Below the pieces are notes generated by a model. That model was not told the DNA's origin and ran no database searches. It was given only the letters and a program-made list of their open reading frames with translations. The position numbers and the translations under genes are program-made. This document shows positions 8,870 through 19,893 of a stretch of 43,654 nt of DNA, one piece after another (position 1 is the first letter of the stretch; each line of letters begins with the position of its first letter). The DNA comes from a bacterium (GTDB taxonomy: Bacteria; Myxococcota_A; Bradymonadia; UBA7976; UBA1532). Where the stretch lies: the NCBI GenBank assembly GCA_030426085.1, contig JAUHYW010000082.1:1-43654 (forward strand), written 5' to 3'.

Positions 8870-9003
8870 CGGGCTGTCCTCCGAAGCGCCAACGGGCTCT
8901 CTGGTGTACTCTCCCGGTCGCCGTCCACGCAAGCCCGCTCGCCTCGACCCACCGCGGGTGAGCGTTCCCGTTGACACCGCCGCGTCCGATTTGCTGCGCT
9001 GTA

Positions 9004-9026
9004 GACGCCCGCCCCGCGCGGGCGTC
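9004..9026 (+). promoter_or_regulatory. Leader hairpin ahead of the MYXO-CTERM protein gene
   Basis: Perfect 9-bp arms GACGCCCGC (9004-9012) and GCGGGCGTC (9018-9026) with a 5-nt loop lie 9 bases before the ribosome site GGGAGG. An exact TTGACA at 8971-8976 is upstream but has no good -10 at 16-19 bp. The hairpin could protect or attenuate the transcript; this is inference. Confidence 0.35.
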
Positions 9027-9045
9027 CGTCGGCAGGGAGGACACC

Positions 9046-11336
<2,291 letters not shown>

Positions 11337-11340
<4 letters not shown>

Positions 11341-11794
11341 TCCGCGCGACGTCGCTGCTGGCGGCGCTCGTGGCGCTGGCACCTCTGGGCTGCGGGGGCC
11401 CCGAGGCCGAGCCGACCCCCGTCCCGCCCGACGTGCAGCCGCTGCTGACCCGCTTCTCGACGATCGACGGGGTGCTCGACGCCGACACCGCCCGGGCGCT
11501 GATCGACGACGCGGTGACCGACGCGGTGGTGCTGGTCGTGATCGGGGCGCTGCTCGTCGAGCTCGACGCGGCCGCCGACGGCCTCGACCGGGCGCGATCC
11601 AGGGATCGACGCTGCGCCTGGCCCCGGTGCTCGAGTGGCGCCGCTCGCGCAGCTTCGCCTGGGTGGTGGAGGGCTCGATCCTGCTGAGCCAGAGCGCCGA
11701 GGGGCAGGCCAAGACGACCTACACCTACGACGAGGGGCTGTTGTTCGACCAGGTCGTGATCCAGCCGGAGATCAACCTCTACTGGCGCTTTTGA
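11337..11794 (+). pseudogene. Broken gene: lipoprotein N-terminus joined out of frame to a beta-barrel C-terminus
   Basis: Translation coupled to the preceding stop starts at ATG 11337 and gives a good lipoprotein signal (LAPLGC, Cys19). About 65 residues of mature chain follow, to around 11590. Beyond that the frame turns into an Arg/Ser/Trp-rich string with no sense and ends at 11687. The +2 frame from 11591 instead reads like a native protein end: GAIQGSTLRLAPVLEWRRSR, FAWVVEGSILLSQS and, after an acidic turn, INLYWRF. Its final Phe is typical of outer-membrane barrels. So either a frameshift or a deletion has fused two gene pieces near 11585-11595. Whether they came from one gene or two cannot be told from this window. 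A functional 116-residue lipoprotein is the alternative. Confidence 0.6.
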
Positions 11795-11828
11795 GGGCGC
11801 GCCCGAGGGATGCCTGGAGCGGCCCCGA

Positions 11829-12596
11829 TCAGACCGCCAGCTCCAGCTCGAGCGGGCAGTGATCGCTGCCCATGACGTCGTTGTGGATCCGCGCCCCGCG
11901 GACCATGCCCATCGTCGCCTCGTCGACCAGGAACATGTCGATGCGCCAGCCCACGTTCCGCTCGCGCACGCCCTTGCGCGACGACCACCACGTATAGACC
12001 TCGTCCTCGGGGTGCAGCGCCCGCCACGCGTCGACCCAGCCAGCCGCCTCGAACTCGTCGAGCAGCGCCCGCTCGGCGTCGGTGAAGCCCGACGTCTTGC
12101 GGTTGCTCTTGTGGTTCTTGAGGTCGATGTCGCGGTGGGCGGTGTTCCAGTCGCCGCACAGCACCACCCGCCGGCCGGCCTCGCGCAGCCGCCCGCCGAG
12201 GGCCAGCATGGCCCGGTAGAAGTCGGTCTTGAACGGCAGCCGCTGATGCTCGCGTTGGCCGTGCGGGAAGTAGGCGTTGACCACCGTCAGCGGCCCGTGG
12301 TCGGTGATCAGGACCCGACCCTCGGCGTCGAACCGGGCCTCGCCGATGCCGTGCTGCGCCCGATCGGGCGGCTCGACGCTGAAGGTCGTGACCCCGCTGT
12401 AGCCTTTCTTCTCGGCGAGGTGCCACTCGCCGTGCATGCCCCGCGGCGCGCGGGCCGGGCCGGGCACCTGCTCGGGGCGGGCCCGGACCTCTTGCAGGCA
12501 GAGCACGTCGGGGCGGTGAGCCTCGACGAAGGGCGCGAAGTGGCCCTTGCGGTGACATGCCCGCAGGCCGTTGACGTTCCAGGCGAAGATGCGCAC
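11829..12596 (-). CDS. xthA: Exodeoxyribonuclease III / AP endonuclease
   Basis: A 255-residue DNA-repair nuclease of the ExoIII/APE1 family that cuts at abasic sites and removes 3' blocking groups. Visible family motifs: FAWNVNGLRA at the N-terminus, CLQEVRA (catalytic Glu), CGDWNTAHRDID (catalytic Asp/Asn), RIDMFLVD and the C-terminal GSDHCPLELEL (catalytic Asp-His). Length is normal. It starts with GTG at 12596, preceded by GAGGAGGAGG six bases upstream, in the 25-bp gap after the barrel gene. It is the last of three same-strand genes with 25-bp gaps and is probably co-transcribed with the receptor-like gene. The pairing has no obvious functional logic. Confidence 0.93.
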   Translation of the reverse strand: MRIFAWNVNGLRACHRKGHFAPFVEAHRPDVLCLQEVRARPEQVPGPARAPRGMHGEWHLAEKKGYSGVTTFSVEPPDRAQHGIGEARFDAEGRVLITDHGPLTVVNAYFPHGQREHQRLPFKTDFYRAMLALGGRLREAGRRVVLCGDWNTAHRDIDLKNHKSNRKTSGFTDAERALLDEFEAAGWVDAWRALHPEDEVYTWWSSRKGVRERNVGWRIDMFLVDEATMGMVRGARIHNDVMGSDHCPLELELAV

Positions 12597-12621
12597 GGAG
12601 CCTCCTCCTCGGGGCACGGGT

Positions 12622-14826
12622 TCAGAAGCGGGCCCGGACGCCCAGCATCGGCAGGGTGTAGGCCTGGGCGCCGGGCTCGTTGCCGCCGCGGGTCGGCTCG
12701 GCGGCGTGGGGCACGTTGACCACGTCCAGCCAGGCGCTGCCCTCGAACAGATCGGCGACCCAGCGATACTCGACCCGCAGATCGAGCTGCACGAAGCCAT
12801 CGAGCCGGCGGCGGCGGGCGCCGTCGACGAGGCCAGACGCGTCGGCCTCCTCCAGCCGGCCCGAGGTGTAATGCAGCCGCCCGCCGATCGACCACCGCCC
12901 CGGCAAGCGCAGGCTGAGGGCCGCGTTGAGCAGGTGGTTCTGCTCGAGCGCGCTGCGCACCCAGGGGCCGGCGCGGGTCCCCGGCTCGTCGAGTCGCTGC
13001 TCGACGCGCTGCACCGTATAGCTCAGCCAGCCGTGGATCCAGCCCCCCGGGCGGCGGCGCAGCATCAGCTCGGCGCCCTGGATGCGCCGGTCGACCTCCG
13101 ACAGGTGGGAGGCGATGAGCACCCGGTCGCCGTTCGGAGCCCGGAACTCGATCAAGATGGGGTCGAGGCCGCTGGCGTGGGCCCGATCGCTGCGCCGGGC
13201 GAACGCGCTCCATCGGAACCGCAGCCCGAGCGGCAGGCGCTGCTCGATCCCGAGCTGGCCGTGCACCGTGCGCTCGAGCGCGTCGGCGTCGGTGTACTCG
13301 CCGATGCCCGGGATGGGATACGGATAGCGCTGCGGCGCGTGGGTCACCCCCACCCGGCCGACGACGGCGGTGTCCCGCCCGATGCCGACCCGGGCGTCGA
13401 GGCGGGGGTCGACGCCCCAGTGATCGCCCTCCCCGTAGAGGTCGACCCGGACCCCGGGCGTCAGCCGCACCGGCCCCCAGCGCAGGCGGCCGGCGATCCA
13501 GGCGCCGCCCAGCGGCCGCTCGCGCACCCCCAGCGCCAGCACCGGATCACCGCGGTAGGTGTCGGCGTGGTTCTCGGTGCGGATCCAGGCGCCCTCCAGC
13601 CCGGCCTCGACGCGCAGCCAGTCGGCGATCGGCGCGTCGAGCACCAGCCGGGCCCGGGCCGAGACCTCGTCGATGTCGGCCCCCGAGGCGCTGCGGAAGA
13701 AATAGAGGTCGTCGTCCTCATGGCGGGGCAGGTCGAACTGGTCGAAGCCGAGGTCGAGCCCGACCTCCAGCGTGGCGTCGCCCAGCGGCTCGAACCAGCG
13801 CAAGGCCAGCCGGTGGAACGCCATCTCGGTCTGCGCCGCGGTGTCGGCGTCGCCGAAGGTGTCGGTGGCCCCGAAGAGGCTGATCCGGGCCCGGCGGCGG
13901 CCGTCGCGCCATGAATAGCGCAGGTGGTAGTCGGCGAAGTCGATGACCACCGGCTGGTCGAGCAGGCTCAGGATCCAGCCGGGGTAGCCGACGCGACCGC
14001 TGACGGTGAGCCGGTGCCCCTCGCCGAGCGGCGCCGAGACGAGCGCGCCCGACTGAACCAGATCGAGCAGCACGTCGCCCCGCAGGCCGTCGCCGTCGGG
14101 CTCGGCGGTCTCGACCTCGATCGCGCTGGTGTGGCGGCCGAGGGACAGCGGGGCCCCGCCGGGGTGCAGCGTGATGCGGTCGACGAGGACCGCCGGCACG
14201 ACCCCCTGCCCCACCCCCGAGTGGAACAGGAGCGGGATGGGGGTGCCGTCGACGAAGACGCCCGTCTCGCCGGGCGCCGACCCGCGCACGATGGGGAACG
14301 GCACGACCGAGAGGATGGTGCCGACCGAGGGCAGCGACTGCACCGCGCGCAGCGGATCGCCGAGCGTGCCGGCGGCGCTGCCCAGCTCCTCGGCGGAGAG
14401 GCCCACCGTGGTCAGCGGGCGGCGCCCGTAGACCTCCACGGCGTCCTCGCCCCCGGGGGCCGGGGTCAGCGCCCACGCGCCGAGGTCGAGGCCGCCCGGG
14501 GGCAGCTCGATCGCGCGCGCAGCGGGGGCGTAGGCCGGGTCGTCGATCCGCAGCGTGAGCGGGCCCGGCGGCGCCGTCAGCGTGAAGCGGCCGTCGCCGT
14601 CGGAGAACGTGGAGCCCACCGGTGACCCGTCGGGCGTCAGGGCGCGGATCTCGACGCCCGGCGCCGGGCCCCGGACGCCCCGCCGACGCAGCGTGCCCGA
14701 GATGGGCGCCGCCGCCGGCGCGCGGGCCTCGGCCGTGGCCGGCTCGGCGTAGACGGTGAACGGAATCCCGCAGGCGAGCGCGGCCAGCAGCAGGATCGGG
14801 CCATGTCGGGCCGGGCTCGGCGTCAC
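12622..14826 (-). CDS. TonB-dependent-receptor-like outer-membrane protein
   Basis: A 734-residue outer-membrane transporter-like protein. A signal peptide (1-27, ending VYA) is followed by a carboxypeptidase-regulatory-like domain (about 41-110: ISGTLRRRGVRGPAPGVEI ... SDGDGRFTL). Next come a plug-like domain (about 130-230, with VRGSAPGETGVFVDGTPIP) and a long C-terminal barrel ending in Arg-Ala-Arg-Phe. No convincing TonB box is visible before the plug, so energisation by TonB is uncertain. The substrate is unknown. It starts at GTG 14826, with a G-rich ribosome site three to nine bases upstream. It lies in an operon, with 25-bp gaps to both the membrane-protein gene upstream and xthA downstream. 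Confidence 0.82.
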   Translation of the reverse strand: MTPSPARHGPILLLAALACGIPFTVYAEPATAEARAPAAAPISGTLRRRGVRGPAPGVEIRALTPDGSPVGSTFSDGDGRFTLTAPPGPLTLRIDDPAYAPAARAIELPPGGLDLGAWALTPAPGGEDAVEVYGRRPLTTVGLSAEELGSAAGTLGDPLRAVQSLPSVGTILSVVPFPIVRGSAPGETGVFVDGTPIPLLFHSGVGQGVVPAVLVDRITLHPGGAPLSLGRHTSAIEVETAEPDGDGLRGDVLLDLVQSGALVSAPLGEGHRLTVSGRVGYPGWILSLLDQPVVIDFADYHLRYSWRDGRRRARISLFGATDTFGDADTAAQTEMAFHRLALRWFEPLGDATLEVGLDLGFDQFDLPRHEDDDLYFFRSASGADIDEVSARARLVLDAPIADWLRVEAGLEGAWIRTENHADTYRGDPVLALGVRERPLGGAWIAGRLRWGPVRLTPGVRVDLYGEGDHWGVDPRLDARVGIGRDTAVVGRVGVTHAPQRYPYPIPGIGEYTDADALERTVHGQLGIEQRLPLGLRFRWSAFARRSDRAHASGLDPILIEFRAPNGDRVLIASHLSEVDRRIQGAELMLRRRPGGWIHGWLSYTVQRVEQRLDEPGTRAGPWVRSALEQNHLLNAALSLRLPGRWSIGGRLHYTSGRLEEADASGLVDGARRRRLDGFVQLDLRVEYRWVADLFEGSAWLDVVNVPHAAEPTRGGNEPGAQAYTLPMLGVRARF

Positions 14827-14851
14827 CGACCCCCCTTCGACCGGGCCGCTG

Positions 14852-16015
14852 TCACCCGCCGACCTCGACGACGATCTGGTCGACCACCCGCAGCGAGCGC
14901 TCGCACAAGAAGTCGTAGCAGTAGCGCCGGCCCTCGCCTTCCCGCCGGAAGCGCGTCGGCCGGCCCCACGCCTCCCGGGCCTGCTCGGCGCTCATGCCCA
15001 CCTCGACCCGCCCGCCGGCGACCCGCTCGACCACCGGATCGGGCCAGTCGGGGTATTGCAGCTTCAGCGCGCAGAAACGGTCGCCGTAGGCCGGCTTGCA
15101 GACCGCGTCGAAGGCCGCCTCCAGCTCTTCGATCAGGCGGTCGACCTGGGGCAGATCGGGGTGCTCGGGATCCAGCGCCTCGAGGTTGAGCCGGGCGAAC
15201 TCGGCCCGGTGGCGGGCGGCGAGGAGCTGGGCCAGGCGGGCGTCGCCCGGCGGCGGGCGGGGATCGTTCAGGGCCCGCATGCCCTCGGCGGTGTAGCGGG
15301 CGGCGTAGCGCACGCGCTCCTCGGCGGTGGGCTCGACGAAGGCCCCCGGCGCGTCCCGCCGGGCGTAGTCGAACACCAGCTCGGCCGGCGGGGCCACCGG
15401 GCGGCGGGCGGCCCCGGGATCGGCCATCACGTCGGCCGCCGGGGGCTCGGGATCGGCTGGTCGCCCGGCCGCGGTCGCCTCGCCGGGCTCGACCCGCCGC
15501 GTCGGGGCCGCGGTGTCCCCCGCCCCGGGCGCGCCTCCCCCCGGGCGCCCGCCGGCGGACGCCCCCTGCCCGGCCCCGCTCGGCGACCCGCCGCTCTGCG
15601 TCAGCGTGGCGTCGGGCGGCCGGTCCCGGGTCTCGATGAACTCGCTGTACTGCCGCTTGTCGCCGCCGGTGGGCACCATGCGCACCAGGGCCAGGGTGAG
15701 GCCGATGACGGTCAGCAGCGCCAGCGCCTGCAACACGCGCTTGCGGCGTTGACCGCGCCGTTCGAGGCTCAGTCGATCGAGGGTGATCGGCCCCGGGCGG
15801 CTGTGATCCTCGGTGCCCCGGGCCTGCCGCCCGCGCAGCGCGAAGCCGGCCAGCGCCGGCAGGTTGCGGGCGAACAGCCAGCGGTCGTTGTCGGGGTCGA
15901 AGACGAGGTCGTTGGCCCGGATGCGGCCCTGCGCCGCCGCCTCGACCAGCCCGTCGAGGCCGCCGGCGTAGATCTCGCGACCGCTGCGGGTCACCTGGAA
16001 TCGTTCCTCGGCCAT
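14852..16015 (-). CDS. Membrane protein with GYF-like N-terminal and SmpA/OmlA-like C-terminal domain
   Basis: A 387-residue protein with a cytoplasmic N-terminal module (about 5-62: FQVTRSGREIYAGGLDGLVE ... GRIRANDLVFDP ... W). This resembles the GYF_2-like/DUF4339 type seen in many myxobacterial membrane proteins. One transmembrane helix (about 94-112) precedes a long Gly/Pro/Ala linker and a periplasmic part. The last 55 residues (VEVGMSAEQAREAWGRPTRF ... YDFLCERSLRVVDQIVVEV) look like the SmpA/OmlA fold used in envelope assembly lipoproteins. The start is the ATG at about 16015, 76 bp from the divergent DUF1285-like gene. It is first in the operon with the receptor-like protein and xthA. 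The role is unknown; a link to envelope biogenesis is inferred only from the C-terminal domain. Confidence 0.7.
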   Translation of the reverse strand: MAEERFQVTRSGREIYAGGLDGLVEAAAQGRIRANDLVFDPDNDRWLFARNLPALAGFALRGRQARGTEDHSRPGPITLDRLSLERRGQRRKRVLQALALLTVIGLTLALVRMVPTGGDKRQYSEFIETRDRPPDATLTQSGGSPSGAGQGASAGGRPGGGAPGAGDTAAPTRRVEPGEATAAGRPADPEPPAADVMADPGAARRPVAPPAELVFDYARRDAPGAFVEPTAEERVRYAARYTAEGMRALNDPRPPPGDARLAQLLAARHRAEFARLNLEALDPEHPDLPQVDRLIEELEAAFDAVCKPAYGDRFCALKLQYPDWPDPVVERVAGGRVEVGMSAEQAREAWGRPTRFRREGEGRRYCYDFLCERSLRVVDQIVVEVGG

Positions 16016-16091
16016 GCCGCCATCATGCCGCAGTCGCCGCCCGGGCGCGAACGGCGCGGCGATGGCCGGCGCACCCGCCCGAGGAGGCCCC

Positions 16092-16611
16092 ATGAGCCCG
16101 CCCGACGACCCCGCCCCGACCGAGACCGACGACGCCGCCGCCGAGGCGTGGCTGGCGAAGCTCGAGACCCTGCGCCGCAGCGTCGATCTGCGGCTCGACG
16201 GCGAGGGGCGGTGGTTCCACGACGGCGAGCCGTTCGCGCACCAGGGGCTCATCGCCGCCTTCGACCGGGGCATCGACGCGCACCCCGACAGCGGCGAGCC
16301 CATCCTGCGGCTCGGCTCGCGGTGGTGCTACATCCGGGCCGACGACACCCCGTTCGTGGCCCGGCGCATCACCGCCGACGGCGACCGGCTGACGCTGCGG
16401 CTGAACACCGGGGCCTCGGTGACGGTGCCCGCCCGCGGGTTCGAGGCCCGGGGCGCGCGGCTGTACGTGAGGCTGGACGACGGGCGCCGGGTGCGGCTGA
16501 GCCGGGCGGCGCAGGCGAAGGCGGGTGGGTGGCTCGAGGAGGGCGACGGCGGCATGCGCGTCGCGGCGGCCGGGCGGCGCTACCCCGTCCGGCCGGTCGA
16601 CGGGCCCGAAC

Positions 16612-16622
<11 letters not shown>
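16092..16622 (+). CDS. DUF1285-like protein
   Basis: A 176-residue cytoplasmic protein. The segment LRLDGEGRWFHDGEPFAHQG, then F-x-R-G-I and, later, WCYIRADDTPFVARRI matches by eye the pattern of DUF1285 proteins, whose function is not established. AGGAGG lies four to five bases before ATG 16092. The 3' end overlaps the convergent exported-protein gene by 11 bp. No operon partner is on this strand. The family call is moderately firm; the role is unknown. Confidence 0.7.
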
Positions 16623-17313
<691 letters not shown>

Positions 17314-17419
17314 GGCGACTTCCTCCCTTTTCCATGTGTCGGGCCCGGCGTCGCGGGGTGGTCGGTATTCACCTCGACCGCCGCGGCCCGCACCACCGGC
17401 TTTATATGCGGAAGTGCCC

Positions 17420-18277
17420 ATGACGACCAAACTCCCCGCCCGCAGGGGCTACTTCGACAGCGGCGACGGCCTGCGCCTGTACGGCGAGCACGACCCGATC
17501 CCGAAGCCCCGGGCCCGGCTGCTGCATGTGCACGGGTTCGCCGAGCACTGCGGGCGCTACCGGGCGATGCACGCCCGGCTCGGCGAGGCCGGGTTCAGCT
17601 GCCACCGCTTCGATCTGCGGGGTCATGGCAACAGCGCCGGGCGCCGGGGGCACATCTACCGCTTCGAGGACTACGTGCGCGACTTCGAGGCGTTCGTCGC
17701 CCGGGTCGACGCGATCGAGCCCGGCGACAGCCCCCGCGTCCTGCTCGCCCACAGCAACGGCGGGCTCGTCGTCGCCCACGCGCTCTTGCAGCATCAGGCC
17801 CGCTTCGCCGGGGTCGTCCTCAGCTCCCCGTTCTTCGGCTTCGCGGTGAAGGTGCCCTCGTGGAAGGCCTTCCTCGCCCGCACCCTGAGCAAGTACGTGC
17901 CGGCCTTCTCGCTGCCCACCGACATCCCGCCGGAGGACGTCAGCCACGACCCGGCGACCATCGACCAGTACGCCACCGACCCGCTGATCGGGCGGGTGGC
18001 CACCGCCCGCTGGCTCATCGAGACCGAGCAGGCCCAGGCGGGCGCGCTCGACCGGGCCGGCGAGATCGACCGCCCGCTGCTGATCCAGCTCGCCGGGACC
18101 GACAAGCTCGCCGATCCGGGCGCCGCCCGGGCGTTCTTCGACAGGGTCGCCAGCGCCGACAAGACCCTCGAGGAGTACCCCGCGCTGTATCACGAGATCT
18201 GGTTCGAGACCGAGCGCGCGCGGGTCTACGACGCGCTCGAGGCCTGGCTCGACGCCCGCTGGCCGGCCGACGCCTGA
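17420..18277 (+). CDS. Monoacylglycerol-lipase-like alpha/beta hydrolase
   Basis: A 285-residue soluble hydrolase of the Hydrolase_4 (lysophospholipase/monoacylglycerol lipase) type, expected to cleave a carboxylic ester of a lipid. The nucleophile elbow is HSNGG (111-115, Ser112). The upstream HGFAEHCGRY and DLRGHGNSAG strings are family hallmarks. The acid is probably the Asp in AGTDKLADP and the base the His in YHEIW. The ATG at 17420 has only a weak GGAAG ribosome site. A TATATG string at 17404-17409 could be the -10 of a promoter with a very short leader. The end overlaps the convergent flavoprotein gene by 52 bp. Confidence 0.87.
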   Translation: MTTKLPARRGYFDSGDGLRLYGEHDPIPKPRARLLHVHGFAEHCGRYRAMHARLGEAGFSCHRFDLRGHGNSAGRRGHIYRFEDYVRDFEAFVARVDAIEPGDSPRVLLAHSNGGLVVAHALLQHQARFAGVVLSSPFFGFAVKVPSWKAFLARTLSKYVPAFSLPTDIPPEDVSHDPATIDQYATDPLIGRVATARWLIETEQAQAGALDRAGEIDRPLLIQLAGTDKLADPGAARAFFDRVASADKTLEEYPALYHEIWFETERARVYDALEAWLDARWPADA

Positions 18278-19368
18278 TCCGCCGACGGCGCGGGCAGCGC
18301 GTCCGGACCCCGCCCGCCGAGCAGCCGCAGCGCCGTATCGAAGACGACGGGCAGCCGCCGGGCCACCGGCACGATCAGCCGACGCAGGCGCGAGCGGCTG
18401 ATCCACAGCAGCCCCCCGGTCAGCGCGAAGTACCGCCGCGTCGCCCGCCGCCACCCCCGGCGGTAGCGGCCCGGGCGATCGGCGACCACCGCCGCGATCG
18501 CCGCCGCGGCCGTGCCCAGCCCGATGGCGATCCCCTCCCCGGTCAGCGGATCGAGGTAGCCCGCCGCGTCCCCCACCAACAGCACCCGCCCGTCGACGAC
18601 CCGCTTCGCCCGCTGGCGGAACGGCCCCGCGCCCCGGGGGGCGGTGACCGCGTCGGCGTCGCCCAGGCGCTCGGCCAGCAGCGGGAACCGCGCCATCAGC
18701 GCGTCGAAGCGCCCCGGCCGGTCGAAGAGGAAGGCCACCCCCACCCGATCGTCGGCCACCGGGGTCACGTAGGCCTCGCAGTCGGCGGCCCAGTGCACCT
18801 CCACCCGATCTATCCACGGGGTCCGGCGATAGTGACGGCGCACGCCGAAGCGTCGGGCGACCCCGTGAATGGGCCCGTCGAGCCCCAGCATGCGGCGCAC
18901 CGGCGAGTGCAGCCCGTCGGCCGCGATCAGGTACCGCCCGGCGAGCCCGCGCGCGCAGGGCCCCAGCGCCCGGACGCCGTCCCCCGACTGCTCGACCCCC
19001 GTCACCCGGCCTTCGCGCCACTGCACGCCGACCGCCCGGGCCCGCGCCAGCAGCGCCCCGTGAAGCGCCGTCCGCCGGACGCCTCGCCCCGGGTGATGGG
19101 GGAAGTCGCCGTCGGCCACCGCCGCCGGATCGACCGCGTCCCGATAGCGGATGCCCCGGAAGTCGCGCCCCGGCACCGCGTCGATCCCCAGCGCCGCCAG
19201 CCCGGCCAGCGCGCCCGGCATCAGCCCCTCGCCGCACGCCTTGTCGATGACCCCGACCCGCGGCTCGATCACGATCACCGATCGCCCGGCCCCGGCCGCG
19301 CCGATCGCCGCGGCCAGCCCCGCCGGGCCGCCCCCGGCCACGATCACGTCGGCGTCGAGCGGGCTCAC
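18226..19368 (-). CDS. FAD-dependent oxidoreductase (geranylgeranyl-reductase / SrsC-like)
   Basis: A 380-residue flavoprotein monooxygenase/reductase. The Rossmann FAD motif GGGPAG is at 12-17. GDAAGYLDPLTGEGIAIGL, the second FAD motif, is typical of the geranylgeranyl-reductase-like group. Position and neighbours suggest that it oxidises the aromatic ring of a polyketide-derived resorcinol, as SrsC does in the Streptomyces phenolic-lipid pathway. That substrate is inferred, not visible. It starts at GTG 19368, which overlaps the methyltransferase stop by 4 bases (GTGA), with AAGGA upstream, so it is translationally coupled. The C-terminal tail (last 25 residues, Ser/Ala-rich) is antisense to the end of the hydrolase gene. 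Confidence 0.85.
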   Translation of the reverse strand: MSPLDADVIVAGGGPAGLAAAIGAAGAGRSVIVIEPRVGVIDKACGEGLMPGALAGLAALGIDAVPGRDFRGIRYRDAVDPAAVADGDFPHHPGRGVRRTALHGALLARARAVGVQWREGRVTGVEQSGDGVRALGPCARGLAGRYLIAADGLHSPVRRMLGLDGPIHGVARRFGVRRHYRRTPWIDRVEVHWAADCEAYVTPVADDRVGVAFLFDRPGRFDALMARFPLLAERLGDADAVTAPRGAGPFRQRAKRVVDGRVLLVGDAAGYLDPLTGEGIAIGLGTAAAAIAAVVADRPGRYRRGWRRATRRYFALTGGLLWISRSRLRRLIVPVARRLPVVFDTALRLLGGRGPDALPAPSADQASAGQRASSQASSAS

Positions 19369-19889
19369 GCTGGTCCTTCTGCGGCGTCCAGCGCGGCGTC
19401 CTCGCAGCGGATGCGCACGATCATCAGCCCCGCGTTGAGCACGGTGAAGGCCAGCGCGGTGAGCCACGCCCCGTGGATCAGCGGCAGCGCGACGCCCTCG
19501 ACCGCGACGGCGACATAGTTCGGGTGCCGCACGAAGCGGAACGGCCCCCCGTCGATCCGGGGCAGCCCGGGCACCACGATCACCCGGGTGTTCCACCGGG
19601 GGCCCAGCGTCGCGATGACCCAATAGCGCAGGGCTTGGCACAGCACGGCCAGCGCCAGCATCGGCCAGCCCAGCGCCGCCACGAACGGGCGGTCGAGCAG
19701 CCACACCTCGGCCACGCAGGCCACGAGGAACCCGGTGTGCAGCGCCACCATGAACGGAAAATGCCCCCGCCCGTGCTCGACGCCGCCCCGCTCGAAGCTC
19801 CAGCGGGCGTTGCGCCGGGAGATCGTCAGCTCGATCAGCCGCTCGAGGGCCACCGCGACGACGAAGCCGGTGTAGAGCGCCGCGCTCAT
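19365..19889 (-). CDS. ICMT-like membrane methyltransferase (SrsB-like)
   Basis: A 174-residue integral membrane protein with about five hydrophobic helices and the isoprenylcysteine carboxyl methyltransferase signature RHPNY (121-125) followed by Glu131. These enzymes use S-adenosylmethionine to methylate lipophilic substrates at the membrane. Between a type III polyketide synthase and a flavoprotein it most likely O-methylates the alkylresorcinol product, as SrsB does. It starts at ATG 19889, four bases after the polyketide-synthase stop, and its stop overlaps the next start. That makes it the middle gene of a tightly coupled trio. The fold assignment is good; the substrate is inferred from context. 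Confidence 0.85.
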   Translation of the reverse strand: MSAALYTGFVVAVALERLIELTISRRNARWSFERGGVEHGRGHFPFMVALHTGFLVACVAEVWLLDRPFVAALGWPMLALAVLCQALRYWVIATLGPRWNTRVIVVPGLPRIDGGPFRFVRHPNYVAVAVEGVALPLIHGAWLTALAFTVLNAGLMIVRIRCEDAALDAAEGPA

Positions 19890-19893
19890 CGGC

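Noticed and set aside
8971-9005. TTGACA ... TGTAGA as a promoter of the MYXO-CTERM gene
   Set aside because: The -35 is exact but the spacing to TGTAGA is 23 bp, too long for a sigma-70 promoter, and no better -10 is present at 16-19 bp.
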